Shown: positions 13,500 to 27,480 of the stretch, piece by piece
Layout: each line of letters starts with the position of its first letter
Numbering within the stretch: position 1 is the stretch's first letter
Position numbers and translations under genes: made by a program
NCBI RefSeq assembly: GCF_030463565.1
Contig: NC_134643.1
Span: forward strand, 167,794,491 to 167,858,490
DNA: 64,000 nucleotides
Direction of reading: 5' to 3'
Origin: Pelecanus crispus
Taxonomy: Eukaryota; Chordata; Aves; Pelecaniformes; Pelecanidae
The notes under the pieces: model-generated
The model's database searches: none
What the model saw: the letters and a program-made list of their open reading frames with translations, nothing else
What the model was told of the DNA's origin: nothing

Positions 13500-13700
13500 A
13501 CTAAATTAATCGAGCTTCAAAACGGGGTGCGCAGACGCGGTTGATTCCCCAGTACTTGAGGTGTTTAAATCAAGGCTGGACGCCTTTTTGAAGGCCATGT
13601 CATAGCTCAACAAGAAGTTACAGGCTTGATGTAGCAATCTCTTGATACAGTTTTATGGTGTGTAATACACAGGCCCTTCTTGCCTTTAAAATCGCTGGAG
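13500..13700 (+). mobile_element. Ancient CR1/L3-like LINE 3' end
   Basis: The text GATTCCCCAGTACTTGAGGT, GTTTAAATCAAGGCTGGA, then ...GGCTTGATGTAGCAATC...TTATGGTGTGTAATACACAGG...CCTTAAAATC-like ending follows the 3' end of old CR1 elements found in turtles and crocodilians. Internal deletions are present. It is much more diverged than the CR1s at 35704-38396 and 51088-52102. Confidence 0.72.
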
Positions 13701-14654
13701 GACCAAAATCAACAACAAAATGTGGGTCCTGTTGTTGCACTGCTGTGTCCCCCTGCAGCGCACTGGGATCCTACAAGCCAAGCTGCACTTGCACCAGTGT
13801 GTGCCCAGCTCTGCTCCACAGCAGGGTGAGGGAATTACATACTCTAAACTGGTATATCTAAGGAGCTGCCTGGACAGCCCTGCACGCTGGTGCCGCTGCT
13901 GCAATGGGAAACACAAGCACAGGGCAGGGCCAGACCTGGCTGCCCTGGTCCCAGCAGGCACCACGTGCCCCTCTAGCAGCACCCTGCTTCTCCCACTTCC
14001 CAACGCTCTTGCCTCTTGTTGGTTTTGCTGTGCTTGCTTAGGGTCTTTTTGGTTTTCAGCTATGGAAGAAATCACTTCTCAGAGTCTGAACTGCTGATGT
14101 TTGCCCTGTGAAGCACACACCACCAGCCCGTATGCAATATGCAGCTGGGATTCTGTGTGTGTGTGAGACACTGTGGGTGGAAAAGAGTGGGTATGGAAAA
14201 GGCCAGTGCTGCCAAAGCACAAGGGGTAGGAGATGGAAAGCGTGCCGCCCAGCCTTTCTCCCAGGGTGCATGCCGTGAGCATCACCAGCAGGAACAACAA
14301 GCCTCTCCCTGTTTCCCTGCATATGCAAACATTTTCTCTGCTCCAGCCAGGACAGTCACTGTCCTTCAGTGGTTTGCAGCCCTCTCAGGTCTCTCCAGTT
14401 TGCAAATGTGAAGTTTGAATCTATTCTTTTCAGTGTTAAACATGACACTATGTTTGAGGTGTTTGAGCAAGCAGATGTGGTTGGCCGGACTGCTACATGC
14501 TATAAGGTGTAAGTGACCTCTTGGTACAAATGATAGGCCAACAGTCCCCAGCTGCCAAAGGGGAGATGGGAGGGATAGAGCAGCCTTGAAGAGTGGGTGT
14601 GAGACCCTGATAGGGAGCTCCATTCCACTCACGCTTCTTCCTCCCTGCAGCAAA

Positions 14655-14668
14655 GGGGGGGGGGGGGG
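14655..14668 (+). repeat. G14 homopolymer
   Basis: Fourteen consecutive G, followed by CAGCAGCAGG. The run is long enough to be length-variable and error-prone in sequencing. Confidence 0.9.
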
Positions 14669-16905
14669 CAGCAGCAGGCATCGCCCAGCCTAGAGGCCTC
14701 CCTACACTCCTCACCCTCCTCATCCATCCCAGCAAAGCCCAGGTTGATTGGGTTTTTCTCCAGACCTCTAGTCACACTTCTCCGTAGCTATCCCCATCCT
14801 TTTTTAAGACCCGAAGAGCTCAGCTTACCCCTGCAGCTTTAACACAGCCATAACAAGCTCCGGCAGCACGATGCCCTTTTAAAATCACCTTTGCTCCTCC
14901 TGCCTGACAGATGAGACTGTGGCAGCAGTGTGGGATATTATGACATCCAGTGGTCACTCAGGTAAATCAACACTTCTTTCTGAGATCTCTATCCCAAATT
15001 TAACGCCCCAAAAAAGCACAGGGGTGACCACATCATCCTTTGTGCTGGAGAAAGGCGAGTGCATGGTCGCCTCCCAGCAATAACGCCATACTCCAAGCAA
15101 GCAGACGTCAGCTTATTCCAAAAACTATTTGTTCATAAACATGTTTAGCCAGCAAGGCAATAACTCGTTAAGGCAAACAGCTATCTGCTAATCACACCTC
15201 AGGAGATGGAGGTGCTCGCCCAGAGCACCAACAGAAGTAGACTGATGTGCCCCATGAATACATGGACTTTGCAAGGTTTCTTTTCTTCTGTCCAGCTCCA
15301 GCAGAAGCACAGAGACACAGGGAGCAGGGTGCTAATAGGGCTTAGCAGCATCAGTGAGCAGGATCCAGTGCAGCTCCTTGCTGGAGCAACTGGAGTGACT
15401 GGCCTCCTCGATTTCCACAGCTAATTCTGGGGAAGCCATCAGTGCTTTATTGAGCATAAATGCAAGAAACACAATTAAAGAGCAAACTTAGGAGCAATGA
15501 TATCAGGATCAGGATATATTTAGTTTTCTCCAAGGACAGCCAGTGATATAACCAGAATTATTACTCACTGTTTCGCAGATGAACTGTTCTTTCAGAGCCT
15601 GCGATGTGGCGGTTGCTTTCTTGAGCGCTGAATTCACTCCACTCCCACTCATGTCAGCAGATTGGCTCGCAGCTGATTTTAAATCTTTTAGCCCAAATTG
15701 CCTTTTTCTCCCCTCACAAATGCTCTCGCCAGGGAGCCTTCCTGAAAAGCACAGCGAGAACTAGATTGCTTAGGTTTACAACAAATTGGGAGAAAATGGA
15801 GTAGGAGCAACAAGGCAGCTGCTCCCCATCGAACATGGCGGTAAGGACCTGCCTGCCGAGGAGACCTGACTTTCTTAGCTCCTCAAGGATGATAGGGACT
15901 TCAAAAGCCTCTTCCTGGAACTGAAATAATAATTCTGCAGTCATTCGCCTTAGTGTACGGTCTTCGGTTTTTATGTGTGTTTCATTAAAAGACAGATACT
16001 GAAGAACAATGTAATTTTACAAGGAACTGGAAAAATACCCAAAGATAAAGGTTTCATTTAAACAGAAGTCCTTCATTTTGGCACAAAGTTACTATTCCTC
16101 TATGCTACAAGGACAGTGCTATGAAGTTACCACTTATGCATGTTCGTCAGATATCTATATGGCACATGACTGAGCCCAAGCTATTGCTTTTCTTTAATCT
16201 CACTGCTCTCTGTGTGATTAACCCTCCACCTCCAGGCTGTGCCAACCCTTAGCACACAGCTTGAAATCCTCATGGTCCCTGAGAGCAGAGGATACTTGGC
16301 AAGAAAAAACTGCCTCCCATCCACACTGCAAATGCAATGATGTGGAGCAATGGCAAAACTTAGGTGGAGAGGCTGGGTGGCTATTGGGAATGTAACCTAA
16401 TGTTGGAGCTAGCACACCTTGCACACAGGCCTGGAGGGAAAGGTGTGGTGCCCTAGGCATCTCCATTTCCAGCGGAGGAAGAATTGGGCTGTTGTAAAGA
16501 CGTCCAGAGGCTGACCCAGTCCAAGGAAGAGGAACTACAAGGCACCTCTGTCCTCTTAGGACCTGGTTTGCCTAAGCATTTTTAAGCAGAAGCACCTAAT
16601 GCAACCGGGTCACCTTCTTTAAATGAGAGATCGCATGGACAATTAGGTAGTTACAGCTTTCCCAGAAGGAGGGGAGGGGAAGCTGGGTTCTCTCAGGTTT
16701 AAAAATGCCGGCAGCCAGGAGGTGTCCCATCCCCTTGGTCCTGGGGTGTTTTGGAGAGGGGGACACCCTCCACACATCCCACAGAAGTGGGACACTGCTT
16801 ATCCCAAGAGCCCAAAGCAGCCTGCTCCTTGGGGAGGTGTGGCTGCTGGGGCGTGCGTTTGGCACCAGATCCCCATTCAGTTGGAGATGGTCCTGGCAGG
16901 AGGGA

Positions 16906-16922
16906 CCACTGGGCCCCAGTGG
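16906..16922. repeat. 17-bp odd palindrome
   Basis: CCACTGGG-C-CCCAGTGG: two perfect 8-bp arms around a single central C, in a GC-rich patch. Confidence 0.8.
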
Positions 16923-19900
16923 AGGGCACAGCACCTGGGCTAAGCGCCGGCTCCCTTCTGCATCTGTTCTTTTTGTTCTGGTTTCCCTTCAGCCTGGTGC
17001 ACCAGGTTGCAGGCGACCGCACTGCTTCGTGAGCAGCTCAGATGCCTCTGCCTTGGTGGAAGCTGCCTCTGACAAGCCAGAGGACAAGGTGAATGGCCAG
17101 GGGCTTGGGTACAGCTTCTGCTGTCCAATTTTAATCTGCAATTGCAAGGCTGTCAGCCTCTAATCCCAATTTAGGCAGACCAGCTCGCACCTTCAATGAG
17201 AGGAGGTGAGGAAGAGCTTCTTAAACTGCCTCTCATCTATGTCTGACTGTGAGCGTTTTTAGCCCATTGCACTGCAAAGTCAAATGTTAATGGTGATTTA
17301 TGCTAATGTCTCAGATATTGCATAGAGAAAGCCTGGGATCAATGACTGGACAGCTACCGCAGAAAGCCGAGGGGCATAAGAAGCTGTTCCTGCTCAGGTG
17401 TGAAGTTCCTCCTTCCTCCTGTCAGTGTAAATACCCACCTTCTGTTTCAGCACAACAACAACAAAACATGTTCATTTAAACTCCATGAGTGCAGCCAGGA
17501 GAGCAGCCTCTGCACAATTAGGCACAGCTCAGAGAAGGTTTAAGTGCTTTAGTGCCTCTTTGCCATTAGTGGCTGCTTCCCAGCTGAGACTCGGGGTCTG
17601 GCTGTCTGTTAATTTGGATACAGCAATTAGAGGCTGAGAGTTCTGCTGGGCCAGATCCCAGCCCCAACGTGCAATGTAGATATAGCTATAGCTGCGTTTC
17701 TGGCATTTATGGTGAAAAAAGACATTTGCCACTGAAAACATCAGGTTAGATTTTATATTTCCATCAAGTGTCCCTTGGTAATGGATAACATTTGCCCAGA
17801 TGAGAGTGCTTGGTACTCTCCCAAATCTGAGGAGACCTGCATTTGAGCTGAAATTAAAACCTGGTGACTTTAATGGTTGGGTCACTTTTGAAATAATAGT
17901 TTTAAAAAAAATCAGTGTCAGGAGAACTGCTAGAGGAACTTGGGGGGAAAAGTCACGGTACAAAATGTACATTATGACACTCAAAAGGTCACCTTGTTCA
18001 CCTTATACAAGGGAATGTTTTGGGGATTGGTCCCCCCAGCATCAAGCTGGCTGCACATCAGTGGGGTGTGGGCACAAGCCTGACTACCAGGAGGGGCAGT
18101 GGGAAGGAGGAAGGCCCACGGTGCCATTTTGTTGGGCAAAAATCTCTGGGTAAAACCCCAAGAGTGCGGCAGGGCCTGGCAGCAGCATGCTGCTGGGGTA
18201 GGCAGGGAATCGGGGAGCAGGCACCTCAGGGTCCCTTCACCACAGGGAATAGCATCCCCTCCACAAGCAGCCCACATATGTCCTTAGAAGATATCTCCTA
18301 AGCTAATTTTCTTCTGGCATATTATCTTCCCCTATGATGATGTGGCTGTTTATCAAAAGCATAGACTGTTTTCTAAATCCTTCCTAGCTCACTGCAAACA
18401 GCTTCACCTGATGTCTCAGCCCTTCACCCACCAGCTGCATGTGATTTTTCTCTTTGTAGCTTCTAGCCAGCCCCCCCTGAGGACATAAGGGCTTGTTGTT
18501 GTTTTTTCATTTAAGCAAGCTTTTGCTAAGAAGAGGGATCTGAGGCATGCATATACTGTTCTTTAATCCTTTACCTCCCACACTTGCCTCTTTTCTTAAA
18601 CCAAGCTGTTAATAAGAATGAAGATTACTGTAGCCAGAATTTATAGCAAGAATTTGCAGTAGCTAAATATAAATTTTAAAAAGTGGCAGCAGCATGATCA
18701 AACTGCAGCTCTGCTCATAAACATTTCTACAGTATATGTTTTCCACAGTTTACCTATCACAACTTATAGCCATAGATACAGCTTTAAATGAGTAGGCCTG
18801 TTTTTAAGGATTTCCTGTGTTACAACCATCAGAGACAGCATTTTCTATCTCAGTGTCTTTAAGTCTGCAGTAACTGTGAGGTCCCAGTGTGATTATCACA
18901 TGTAAATGGCAATAAAAAGAAAAAAAAAAGGCGAATCGCCCCATGAGTCCTACTGAAAATGGAGAATGCAAATTCACCTCCGTATAGCCACAGTTTGGGG
19001 AGGAATTGAGCAACTGGGTGTCCCCCTGAAACGGCAAGCACAAGATAGAAAGGCAGAAAAAGTACCTTTTCTTCTTTATTAAGAAGAAAAATTTGATCTG
19101 GGTTTGAAAGATGTGCTCCAGTTGCCCTTGCCTGCTTTGGGGGGTGGCACGCCCCAGCCCCTCACCAGGGGCATGGGGTGGATGCCAGGGAGCAATGAGC
19201 TGAGAAGCAGACGGAAATGAGGACAGCCTTGTGTGTGCACACAGGTGTAGGCACTGAGCGTGGCACACAGCGTGAGCACAGGCCAGGTTTAGGGCACGGA
19301 GTGCCCCAGCAGGGCAAGCCGGGCTGGTGCTTGATTGCTTCTCGAACCCGCAGCCACCTGTTTTCCCCCTCAGCTGCCATTCAGATGTCTTTTACTCCTC
19401 TTTTCCTCACCCTTTTCTGGCTCAGAGTGATGGTGGCACAAGCCCCATTGATGGTGGTGGTCAGACCGGTGCCCGGGGCACTCCTGGGGCTCTGCAGACC
19501 CCGAATCACCCCACTGGGAGGGATGTCTGGGGGCGGCTTTAGAGGCTCGAGGCTCGGTTGAGGGAAAACCCCGCCATGGCGACCATGTGCCTGTCAGAGG
19601 ATGCCATTACCTCCCTCATGCTCCTCTTGGTGCGTGAGGTATGGCACAGGGGGAAACCTGTCACCACAGCTAGTGCCAACCCTGGGGCAAGGAGGGGTTC
19701 CTGCACGGCACCATGGCTGCTGTGCATGCTCAGCCCTCCTCTTGTGTCGAAACACCACCTGGGATCACTTCGGCTCAGCCTTTCTTCCTCACCTCGATGG
19801 TGAGTGGGAGCCACGGACAGATGTACACCATCCCCAAGAGCTATTGCACAGCTTGGCCAGGTGGGACCAAGCTGTGGTTTGGTTTTATTTTAATGTAAAA

Positions 19901-22900
19901 TAGCACAGACAGTACCTTTCAATGCTAATTTACCAGAGCTACATCTCCAGAGGTACCTTCCTGAGTCAGGAGTTTACATATGCATGACTTAAGTAGCCAC
20001 CTTCCTCTTCTCCCTTTGACAAGACCCCCTGCCAGCTGCTGGCCGCTGGTTTTGAGCAGCTGCTGTTGGATCCCTGCACCGCTCAGCCAAAGGGGCACGT
20101 CCCTGTCTTTTCTTGTACGAAGCTGTACTGAAGGTTTGCAGGCATTATTCTTTGTAAATTTTTTACGGTTTGCACCCAGCATAAAAACTTACAATTAGAC
20201 ACATTTTAAAGGCGTAGTTTAGCCTAAGCACTTTAGTCTTGGCTGAGTGCAATGCAACTTTTTCAAAAAGCAGTAACCCATCACTGAAAAGGCTTCTCCA
20301 TTGGTAGCACTTATGCTACTTGTGCATATTTAATACAAAATTGCTAGCGAGTAAAATGGCCATTACATCTCAATTAAATTGACATATGCAGGTTATGCAG
20401 ATCTCACATTACCTTTGTACCCTCATTCACCGCTCACTACAAACCTCCATAACACAGAGCCTCTCCCGACAGTTTTCCCTGCAAGGAACAACAGGGAAGG
20501 AAAGGACATCTCAACACCCCTTGCCTCCTACATCGTGCGGCATTTAGCATGTGTGCCCCTGTTCAGATTGGGAAAGTCACGGCCAATGCAAGCGATATCA
20601 AATGAAAGTAAAAACTTATTAGCCGTGTTTCTGAGAGATGGTGAGTTTTATATTGTCGCAGTCTCACACTTCATAGCTAAAAAAGCATGAGACGTGACAG
20701 CACATTCATTATTTAAAGATCCATTTCAGTCAGTGGATGACAATGATTGTAAAGGCAGGGAAGATAAAGCACGTTCTGTTTTCGAGTTCACTGCTAGGAG
20801 CACGGATCACAATGTTTAGACAGTCCGTGACACTAAAAATCGACAGCCTGCCAATTGCTTTCTGCCGCACTTCCAGTCTCTCCAGATTGGGGATGGGGCA
20901 ATGGGTCTCAGCAGGGAGGTCCGGGGTCTCAGACAGGGTGCAGATGGCAGGGTGAGTCCCTGGAGAGCAGAGGAGCAAATGGAGAGCGTGCCTGACAAGA
21001 GAAGAGCAGCTATGCTGAGGGACTTGTGACCACAGACACTTTTCAGCTTTTCTGCTTTATCACCTGCTCTAAGGAAATCTGAACTCCTAAAATGCAGCAG
21101 CCCCGCTATGTTCTAGTCAAACTCATTTTGCTGCTGGTCAGAGAGATGCTTGGCAGCTGAAGGAAGCCAGCATTACTCTCTTTCCTTACCAAACTCTTTT
21201 ATGAGTTTGTGACCCTGACTCCTCGATCACTGCTGCTCGTTGTACCTGATGCTAAGCTGTAACTGCAGAAACTCCAGGGAGGAGTGGAAATCTTTGCCCT
21301 CAAATGCTGTCTGCTTCAAAACAGGCACCTGCTTGGTGTGATGAACGTCACGTATCTTTTGGGTTTTTTTTTCCCAAGTTACTTACTGCTCCCACCAGAT
21401 GTTCAAGGTCTTGGGCAAACACCTCTGGTGTCTCCCAGCCTGGTGTCTGCCAGCCCCCACCGGCTCAGACCGGGCAAGCCTACGAGCTATTTTCTGTAGA
21501 GGATTGGAGGAGGGAGCTGGCTACGTCTACACCAGTGGCCTAAAGGGGGCCAAGGCCAAACCAAAGTGCTGTTGCCTTGTGAATGTGCTCCCCAGCACAG
21601 GTCTGACCTGGCTTTCGCCCAGACACTGCCTGTGTGTAGTTTAGGGGCTGGCACAGTCCAGGGGCAGCTCCTAACGAGTTGCACAGGCAAAGTCAGCCTG
21701 GTTTAGGAGGAAGGAACTGCGTCTGACCATGCGGGCATGAGCTGGACAACCCCGTCTCCCACAGGGCAAAAAGGCAAGCCGCGCTGCAGGTTGTTATTTG
21801 TGCAACCCCTGCCTGCCCAGCCTTCTCTTGTGCCACTGTCTCATGTCCTGCTGCAACGGAGCCTCAACCAGCCGAGCTGGGACCTTCCCTTACAAAACTA
21901 CACCCGCCATTACCTATGTTTAATGGTTGTAGCAATCCCTGCCCACACTATAAATTCAGACATCTGCCAGGACTTTGCAGGACAATTTCAATGCTCTCCC
22001 ACAAAGTAGCTGCTGCAGACCCAGGAATTGAATCATCCTAAAAATGACATTTTACTATAGCATGCTGGAGAGCCTGTAATGCCATGTGTATGAGGCACAT
22101 TCAACATCTGGCCACAGAGAAAAATCTATGAGGAACAAGTAGATAACTACTGTGCAAATGAGAGCAGTAATAGCCCGTTTCTATACCTCAGACATCCTAA
22201 ACTACCTTTTAGGCCAAATCTTTCATCAGATGAACTGTTCACCAAGCCTTGAGCCCCAGGTTTGAAGCTCGGATAAGTAGTGGTATTCCCGGGAAGGGAG
22301 AGCAACTTCTCTCTCACCTTGTCAGAAATCATCAGCAGAAAAAGCCACAACATTCACTTACTATCAATTATTTCAACAGTGGGCTAACAAACAGAACAGC
22401 TAGGCCAGGCGTCACCACATGCAAGGCTCTGGCACTAGGAAAGGCCTTTTTAGCTCCTGGGCAACGTATATTCAACAACAGTGTAGGCTGTGTGTGTTTG
22501 TGTTGACCAATGTGTTGATCGACTAATGACACGAAAGGCAGGACATCGTATGATTTAACTTGCTATTCTGTTGCTGTCTCCTGCATGGTTCTCCTCCAAA
22601 GGGCTTTTCTGTCTTCAGACTAAAAACATGATGTTTATTATTTCTTAAGACAGGCCATATCAATTACAGTAGCTAAAGAATTCAACCTGCCATACTTTTC
22701 CCTGAAACCTTCTTGATATTCATTACCTGCTTGGCAGATTGCATGAATTTGAATGCTGATTTACAGAATAGAGCTTAAAACCAGTGTGACGTGATATATC
22801 TAGCCAGTTGGAGAACAGGACACAGGGTCTCATTTCCAGTTTTATTGAAAGGAAACGCTAAATGCTCTGTTTTATTACCACAGTTCTGATAAGGGCTGTG

Positions 22901-24648
22901 TTATGCTAAATAATAGCTTCTGTATTAACCCAAGTATAGGTTCAGCAGGTCCTAAACCTAATGTGGCTTCCAATTCTAACAAAACAGAAGCTGAAGTAAG
23001 CTATGTAGATTTATAAAAAAAAAAACAACCCACATCTTTCTTTACCATCCTCTCCTCACCCCCACAACCTTTTCTATTTCCAACAGTCAGGCGCCTCCAA
23101 ATCCCACAATTTTTTCTCCCCACATAGTCCTCCTCCCAAGCACCCTGTCAGCAGAGTTGTTAGATGCTGGACCTCTCCAAGCAGGAGGTGCTGTGCCATT
23201 GCACTGGACCTGACTGGCCAGGACCAGCTCTTGACTTTTCTCAGTACCAATGACGGACTCGTGTCCTCTTTCAAAACCATTATTTAGCTGGTGGCTTAGG
23301 TTCAGCCAGCAGCAGGTTACAGAGTTATGGTCTCATGTGTGTTTTCTGTGTCTCAGCAAGGACCCAGAGATGGTGACTGCAACAGATGGCTCCGTATAGT
23401 AAATCAGCATAGGGTATAGTTTGCAAACGCCAGTCAAGATGGTTAGATCTCAATGTTTGGTAGGGAAGGGGGAATCAAGTCTTTTCATATTCAAGCCGAT
23501 CCTCATGGAAAAGAATGGTAACGTTTTCCCTGGCATTTTTTAGGTCTACCTCATGTTAGACTGACCTACCCACAGGCCTGGATCTTGTGTTTGCTAGTGC
23601 TTAAGGCACATCCTCGGAGATGGAGTGATATCTCCAAAACAATGCTGAAGTGCGAGAGCCACATACCAAACATCAACCTTGAAACGGCGGGTTGTGTGTA
23701 AAAGAATATGTCCCTTTGCGCTGGATAATCTATTTCAAATTGACAGCAAACCAAGATTAAAAGTAAGACCTCTGTGGCAAAAAGAACATGAGGTCAGAAC
23801 CAAAAAAAAACCCTCCACATGGAAATGAATTGAAGAGGGCAACCCAAACAAATCCACAGACCTCAGCCAAACACTCTCCCTAGGAAGCACAGGTACCCAA
23901 ACTTCTTTGTTGAGATGAGCATCTGAGAGGCTATCATCTCCTTCACAGTCCCCCAGCTCAGCTGAAAACGGAGAGGAGAATGTTGCTTACCTGCTATTCA
24001 CCCTCCTCCTCCCCCCTTCAGCTTGACTCTGCCCTCAGCTGAATGGATGGCCATGCCAGGCTCTTGGGAAGAAAGACCAGTAGGTTTGAACCACTTTGGG
24101 CCAGAAGGATTTACAACCTACATTTACATATTCTAATCTCACTTCCTCCTCCCATCATGTTCGCAAAGAAGAAAGGAGCAGGTCACCCAGAGCCACATGC
24201 AGGGAATGATGTGCCCCAGTTTGGCAGAGATGCCCCATTTCGGCTAGATGCCAAGGTGGCAGGAAGGCAGAGGCTCTGGGCACTGCCCTCTGGCATTTCA
24301 GACTGGCTGTTCTGGGGGTCAACATGATGGATCTCACTGGAGCCCTCTGTGCTCCCCATCAACCCCTAAACTCACCACAAGTGCCACTCCAGGAGCTTAG
24401 TGCCAAATTTTAGGCATTTCAGTGTGAATACCACAAAACCTGTTGTGTCAGTGGCTGGTAGTTATGGAAATATTCTGCATTTGACCTGGCCTTGGCATTG
24501 GCCTTTCCAGCAGAGGTTTACTCCTGTATGCTTAGGGCACAAAGTCTACAGAGACACCAGTGACACATCTCAGTCACACAACCATAGCCATTAAAAATCC
24601 TGCAACTGCAATACTGATTTTCATCTCCCTTACAGATGAGATTCATTT

Positions 24649-24664
24649 AAAAAAAAAAAAAAAA
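24649..24664 (+). repeat. A16 homopolymer
   Basis: Sixteen A preceded by GATTCATTT. There is no AATAAA in the 40 bp upstream, so nothing suggests a retrocopy tail. Confidence 0.85.
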
Positions 24665-25395
24665 GTAAAAGAAACTCTGTGATGGCATCTGTTTAAAGAA
24701 AACCTGTGAAGCTTATTGCAACAGAAGGCATTTTGCAAAATGCTTTACCTTGTTTCACTAGTCTCTGACAATCCACCAGGGACAGGACTTGTCACCCCTG
24801 AGAGGGATGTATCCATCTCAGAGGCAGGAGAAGGGGTATCCGGGATGGTTTCTCTTGAGCCTGCTGTCAGTAACAAGTCTGGAGGGCTTAGAGAAACCGA
24901 GCAGTGAGCCTCTTACCCTGCCTCGGCTGCTCACAGCTGGCGCTGCCATCACCTGCACAGCTGGCACCCCGTCAGCAGCAGCCGCAGTAGGAGGCATCTG
25001 CTCAGGTTTGCAGCAGCTCTCCTGGCCCTCCCTCTGCTCTTCCCCTCCACAAAAGCAAGATGCGCCCCCGCAGCTGGCCTCAGAATGGGTCAGCGACCAT
25101 GGCCGACCTCTCCTCCTGCTTGCAACAGGGCTGAAACACAACATGAGGAAATGAAAGATGACAGCCTTGTCTGAGCTGCTTTTGGGGGCATTCCCTGGCC
25201 TGTGCTATGCCTCAGCCTGTGCCTGGGCACCACGCAGGAGGGTGCTGAGTGCCATGGGCATGGCAGGCATCATGCCAGCAATGATGGGCCACGGGCATGT
25301 CCTGGCCTGTGTAGTTCAGCAGCAGAGGTACAGTGTTCACAGACTAGAGGTAAAGCTGAAGCCACTCAATTAGACAGGCTCTACCAGATCCTCAA

Positions 25396-25445
25396 GAAAA
25401 AAAAAAACAAAAAAAACAAAAAAACAAAAACACAAACCAAGAAAC
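25396..25445 (+). repeat. A-rich (A4-8C)n simple repeat
   Basis: Runs of A separated by single C over about 50 bp, grading into CAAACC-type sequence. Could be a decayed retroposed tail, but no source sequence is recognisable upstream. Confidence 0.75.
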
Positions 25446-27363
25446 AACCCCAACCCCCTAAACCTTAGGGTTTGTCTACAAGGAAACATGCTTCTGAGTT
25501 TTCCCATAGCCTTGTGTTGGCGTGGTCATGATGACACCCAGGCGGCTTTCTCTGCGCCAGGTTAATTTGCCTCCTGCGTGAGATAATGTGGTCACAAGCT
25601 ACCCAAACTGCTGCAACTGTTCTCCAGGGAGTGACGTCCCACGTGCAATGTCCCACCAGCCCACTGCGTGGCTAAGGGGCTGTTAATGGCTGAGAGTGTC
25701 CTCTGTCTACACAACTGCAAAATATTAGCGTTACCCAAACAGAAAAGATAAACTTTGGGAGTTTGCCAAAGACTTAAACAATTAATAAGCTAAATTTCTT
25801 TCCCTCCTCACTGAGATCCCAGTGTTGTCAGAAGCACATCAAGGATTTCTTTTTGTTTATTGGAATTAATTTACTTCTTCCCCCGAATGACAACTGCAGC
25901 TTAGTTAAAGCAGTCAGTCTCACACTAATTTATTTGTTCAGCGAGTACCATTCAGCTCCCCACAGAAGTTACCAAATTAAAAATTGTCAGTTTCTGTAAT
26001 GGCCTGACCTTTTCAAGCTGAAAAAGTTCTAAGTCTGGCCCACTGGGTGCGAAAGGAAAGCTGCCAAGAGCAGCTGTCCATGCTGGAGCATCAATGTAAA
26101 TGTTCCAACAGGTAAATAGTCACCCAGAGAGCTTGGGAAAATATCTTGCAAGTTGAGCAAGAAGACAAGGTGTCATGTGTAGAGTAAATTAAAAAGGAAA
26201 TACCATTTTAGTGACATATCCTAGGGAAAAGACAGAGCTCAGGTATCTAGCTAATCAAACCCAGACACTGGAAGTTAATATATTTCCATACTCTGAATTA
26301 AAAAAAAGGGAATATCCAAAAATCCAAGCTTGCTTGAACAGAAGCTATTAACCCTCTCTTTCCTGCTTTTCCTTTTTAATCAGCGTCCTTATTCACCAGT
26401 TATCTTCAGCAAGCTTAGGCTTCGGTAACACTCAGAGCCATTGTGCTATGGTCAATACAAATGCACCCTTGGCGACAGCAGGGTTTGTGCTTGCTGTGGT
26501 CTCACTGCAAGGTGCTGCTGGAAGAGATACCCCCAGTCTTCCCTCTCCCCCTGTTCCCTGGTGGCAGGCCCTTGAGCACCCACAGAGGGAGTGGGAGTCA
26601 GCTTGAGCCCCTTCTCCAGGCCTTCCAGCGTTTCCCATCTACCTGGTGGCCACACAACCGCTGGCTCTGGGGTGGGGGGGGCTGCGGGCCAGGGCATGCA
26701 GGCAAGGGAGAGCAAACCTGGCCTCTCCCCTGTTAGAGGAGATCAAGCATAATATAAAAATACACCCCGATGCCCCAATCCTGTTCCACCTGACATACAC
26801 GAGCAATCCTACACAGTACCAGGGCCAGGTCACACAGCCGCTTACACAGGGGCAGGATTAGGGCTGGGTTTTAAGCAGGCACAGATGCGGTAAATTAATG
26901 CAGGGAAGGATGGGCACTAGCTAAAGCAGTGCGTTAGGATGCAGACCTTGGGCTGTTTGCTGTCACTTGCTCTAACATGGATTTGCTGGAAGGGTCTGGG
27001 ATTTGATTTTTCTGTTTGTTTGCAGTCTTTGGAAGCACCGCATGGGACTCCTGCGACTCCCATAAACAGATGATTTCTGATGTAAACTTACTCACACATT
27101 GTAGCGTATAATTTGTTAATGGTCTTCCTACTAATGATGCAGATTAAAAACAACAGCTGACAAATCCCAGTTCAGAGGAAAGGCTACAGCTCTCACAAGC
27201 CGGCTGGGCACAGAGAGCGAATCTGAGGGAAGAATTCATGCAACCGTTCCTGCTTTCCATATAGCTGCAGCAATGTAGGGGTTAATGCACACAGCTCCTT
27301 GGGATTTATCTCACATCTCTGATGAGCAGAGAGAAAGAGACGATGCCTCTCTTGCCTTTTCTA

Positions 27364-27389
27364 AGTCCCTGATAAGTTTCTCAGGGACT
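27364..27389. repeat. Perfect 9-bp hairpin
   Basis: AGTCCCTGA (27364-27372) and TCAGGGACT (27381-27389) are exact reverse complements around an 8-nt loop. Confidence 0.75.
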
Positions 27390-27458
27390 AAAGGTTTTCT
27401 TTTGGCCTCCTGGCATGACAGTTACCGCAGAGTTTAAATAGTAATTGCTCCATGGGAT

Positions 27459-27480
27459 GCTCTCTGCATCGACAGAGAGC
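27459..27480. repeat. Perfect 8-bp hairpin
   Basis: GCTCTCTG (27459-27466), loop CATCGA, CAGAGAGC (27473-27480). It lies 70 bp after the hairpin at 27364-27389. Confidence 0.75.

Larger units (their letters stand above)
13701..20300. other. Non-coding, mixed GC
   Basis: No gene is supported. GC-rich, stop-poor patches at 13720-14100, 16690-17050 and 18950-19820 give overlapping open frames of 90-154 codons on both strands in several phases, which is a composition effect. A G14 run is at 14655-14668 and an odd palindrome at 16906-16922. Confidence 0.55.
20301..27363. other. Non-coding intergenic
   Basis: No gene or datable transposon seen. Two A-rich runs are listed separately. GC-richer patches at 24900-25330 and 26440-26720 carry overlapping open frames of up to about 120 codons without family signatures. 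Confidence 0.55.

Noticed and set aside
16705..17163. 152-codon open frame on the plus strand
   Set aside because: GC-rich stop-poor patch; overlapping frames in all phases; no family motif or splice-site support.
17529..17984. 151-codon open frame on the minus strand
   Set aside because: Single-exon frame with no recognisable domain and no matching splice or promoter signals.
18804..19268. 154-codon open frame on the minus strand
   Set aside because: Includes translated A/T runs and low-complexity Cys/His/Pro text; nothing resembling a known protein.
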